Assembly: GCA_030062745.1 (NCBI GenBank)
Contig: CP099843.1
Span: 5,271,001-5,335,000, forward strand
Direction: 5' to 3'
Length of the DNA: 64,000 bases
From: Capitulum mitella
Lineage: Eukaryota; Arthropoda; Thecostraca; Pollicipedomorpha; Pollicipedidae
Shown: piece by piece, positions 62,953 through 64,000 of the stretch
Numbering within the stretch: position 1 is the first letter of the stretch
Layout of the letters: every line of letters starts with the position of its first letter
Program-made: the position numbers and the translations under genes
The notes under the pieces: generated by a model
Database searches by the model: none
The model's input: the letters and a program-made list of their open reading frames with translations, nothing else
What the model was told of the DNA's origin: nothing

Positions 62953-63305
62953 GTCTGTCAGGCCCGGCCGATTGACGTCACGGCGGGGAGCGGTGTGGCG
63001 TCACCGGATGAGGGATGACGTGACGTGGGAAGTGAGCGACGTGATATGGCAAAAGATTGGTGATCGGGAAGGATGGTGGAAAAGTATACATGAAGAAAAT
63101 GTGGTAGTTTCCCGCGCAGAAAAGCGTCATGTTGAATGAGAAAAGTTGTGTATGTAGCAGTCTGTTTTGCATACGTTTTGACATCTGAACATTGCTTTAT
63201 TGGCACGTTGGCTGATTTGCATGTTTTTAAAACTAAGGAATTCGTCACGCACTGACAATTAAGAATTTTAGAATGTTTCTCAAAACGTGATCGCTCCGTT
63301 TTCAG
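62953..63305 (+). other. Intron of gene 2
   Basis: A 353-bp intron between phase-1 junctions. TGACGTCA is at 62973-62980. It ends TCCGTTTTCAG. Confidence 0.65.
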
Positions 63306-64000
63306 GACCTATCTCGACCGCCAGTAACGCGTCCGCTCTGCTGAGTCCCGAACAAGAGCGCCGCGCGCCATCTCCCAGCCCCACACGGACACAGTCAATC
63401 CGCGTGGGCTCGCCGGATGGCGCCACCGTCGCCCCGCGGCCGACCCACATCAAACGCTCCAAGTCGAGCGTGGCCGAGCGGCGCGTGCGCGACCTCTCGC
63501 CGCGCAAGTTCCGTGCTCGCGACGCGGCGGCCGCCGAGCCGGAGGAGCGCAAGGCGGAGAGTTTCTTCAGCCGGATCTTCGGCTCGCGGCGCAGCGGGCG
63601 CAAGAAGAAGGACGGCCGCAGCCTGAGCCCGGAGACGACGGCCGAGGAGGCGTCGCCGGCGGTGGCGCGGCCGCCGGCCGGACCGCGTCCGGCCGGCCAG
63701 CGGCAGCGCGCCACGTTCGCCGGCGACGTCCGCTCGCCGCCGTCAGCCATGCACGCGGACATCATCCGCCCCGCTCCGGCGCCGGCGGCGGCGCCGATGG
63801 TGGCGGCGGCGGCGGCGGCGGCGGCCGACGGCGAGGTGCCGCGGCCGCCGGACGCGCTGCTGCGCCGCGGCGGGCCCGCCTTCCTGGCGGACGTGCGCGC
63901 CGAGGTGCGCGCGCTGGCGACCGGCGCCGACCGCGGCGACGACTCGGTGACTGTGTCGCCGCAGGTGCTGCGCCGACACCGCGTGTCGGCCGCCGCCGCC
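63306..64000 (+). CDS. Gene 2 large exon, continues past the right edge (partial)
   Basis: The acceptor is CGCTCCGTTTTCAG and entry is phase 1; there are 231 full codons to the window end without a stop. In order it encodes a Ser/Pro-rich linker (LSPEQERRAPSPSPTRTQS), HIKRSKSSVAERRVRDLSP, then ESFFSRIFGSRRSGRKKK near 63557-63610. After that come further disordered Pro/Ala-rich sequence, a run of eight Ala from a GCG/GCC tract near 63800-63826, and a helical-looking FLADVRAEVRALATGA. The 'SFFSR.F..RRSG+KKK' motif also occurs in insect relatives as I remember them. Low-complexity, basic and probably phosphorylated, this fits a cytoskeletal scaffold. The C-terminus lies outside the window. Confidence 0.75.

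Overview
The window is animal nuclear DNA. It shows GT-AG introns with matching phases, mostly introns and spacer sequence, many microsatellites and minisatellites, and nonautonomous DNA-transposon debris. The coding exons are very GC-rich with G/C-ending codons, while many introns are A/T-richer. The two protein families I can recognise point to an arthropod. A crustacean with a GC-rich genome, such as a barnacle, would fit, but the species cannot be read from this sequence.

Gene 1 (plus strand, about 3.2-8.3 kb) is the 3' part of a gene for a large secreted or extracellular Thr/Ser/Val-rich protein of the DUF4758 type. Its exons are 3176-3250 (candidate), 5109-5288, 5664-6578 and 7133-8335, ending in TAG. 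The splice phases agree (1-1, 1-1, then 0-0), but the reading frame changes once inside 5664-6578 with no clear intron. The signal-peptide exon is not seen and probably lies upstream of the window.

The region from 8.3 to 35.2 kb holds no recognisable coding gene. It contains a candidate CpG-rich non-coding first exon near 9.99-10.15 kb, several CpG islands, short transposon relics and at least five minisatellites. These include a 31-bp satellite open in all three minus-strand frames and a long CT tract.

Gene 2 (plus strand, 35.2 kb to beyond the right edge) resembles the CRACD/KIAA1211 (DUF4592) family of actin-capping regulators. Seven exons join in frame: 35196-35351, 37016-37157, 37803-37948, 55365-55501, 61589-61727, 62755-62952 and 63306-64000 (open at the edge). 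From the ATG at 35240 they give exactly 523 codons inside the window. Inside its introns lie up to four short ATG-containing, donor-ended exons (40682, 44192, 44936, 52924). Two directly follow CpG islands that carry perfect CRE-type TGACGTCA sites. I read them as alternative promoters and first exons feeding the acceptor cluster at 55365/55368/55385.

The most interesting points are this putative multi-promoter layout with a phase-flexible acceptor cluster, the paired CREs 20 bp apart, the roughly tenfold excess of TGACGTCA, a roughly 165-bp hAT-like MITE present in three copies, a 52-bp duplicated unit, and two apparent one-base frame discrepancies that may be assembly errors. No CRISPR, operon, rRNA or tRNA was found.
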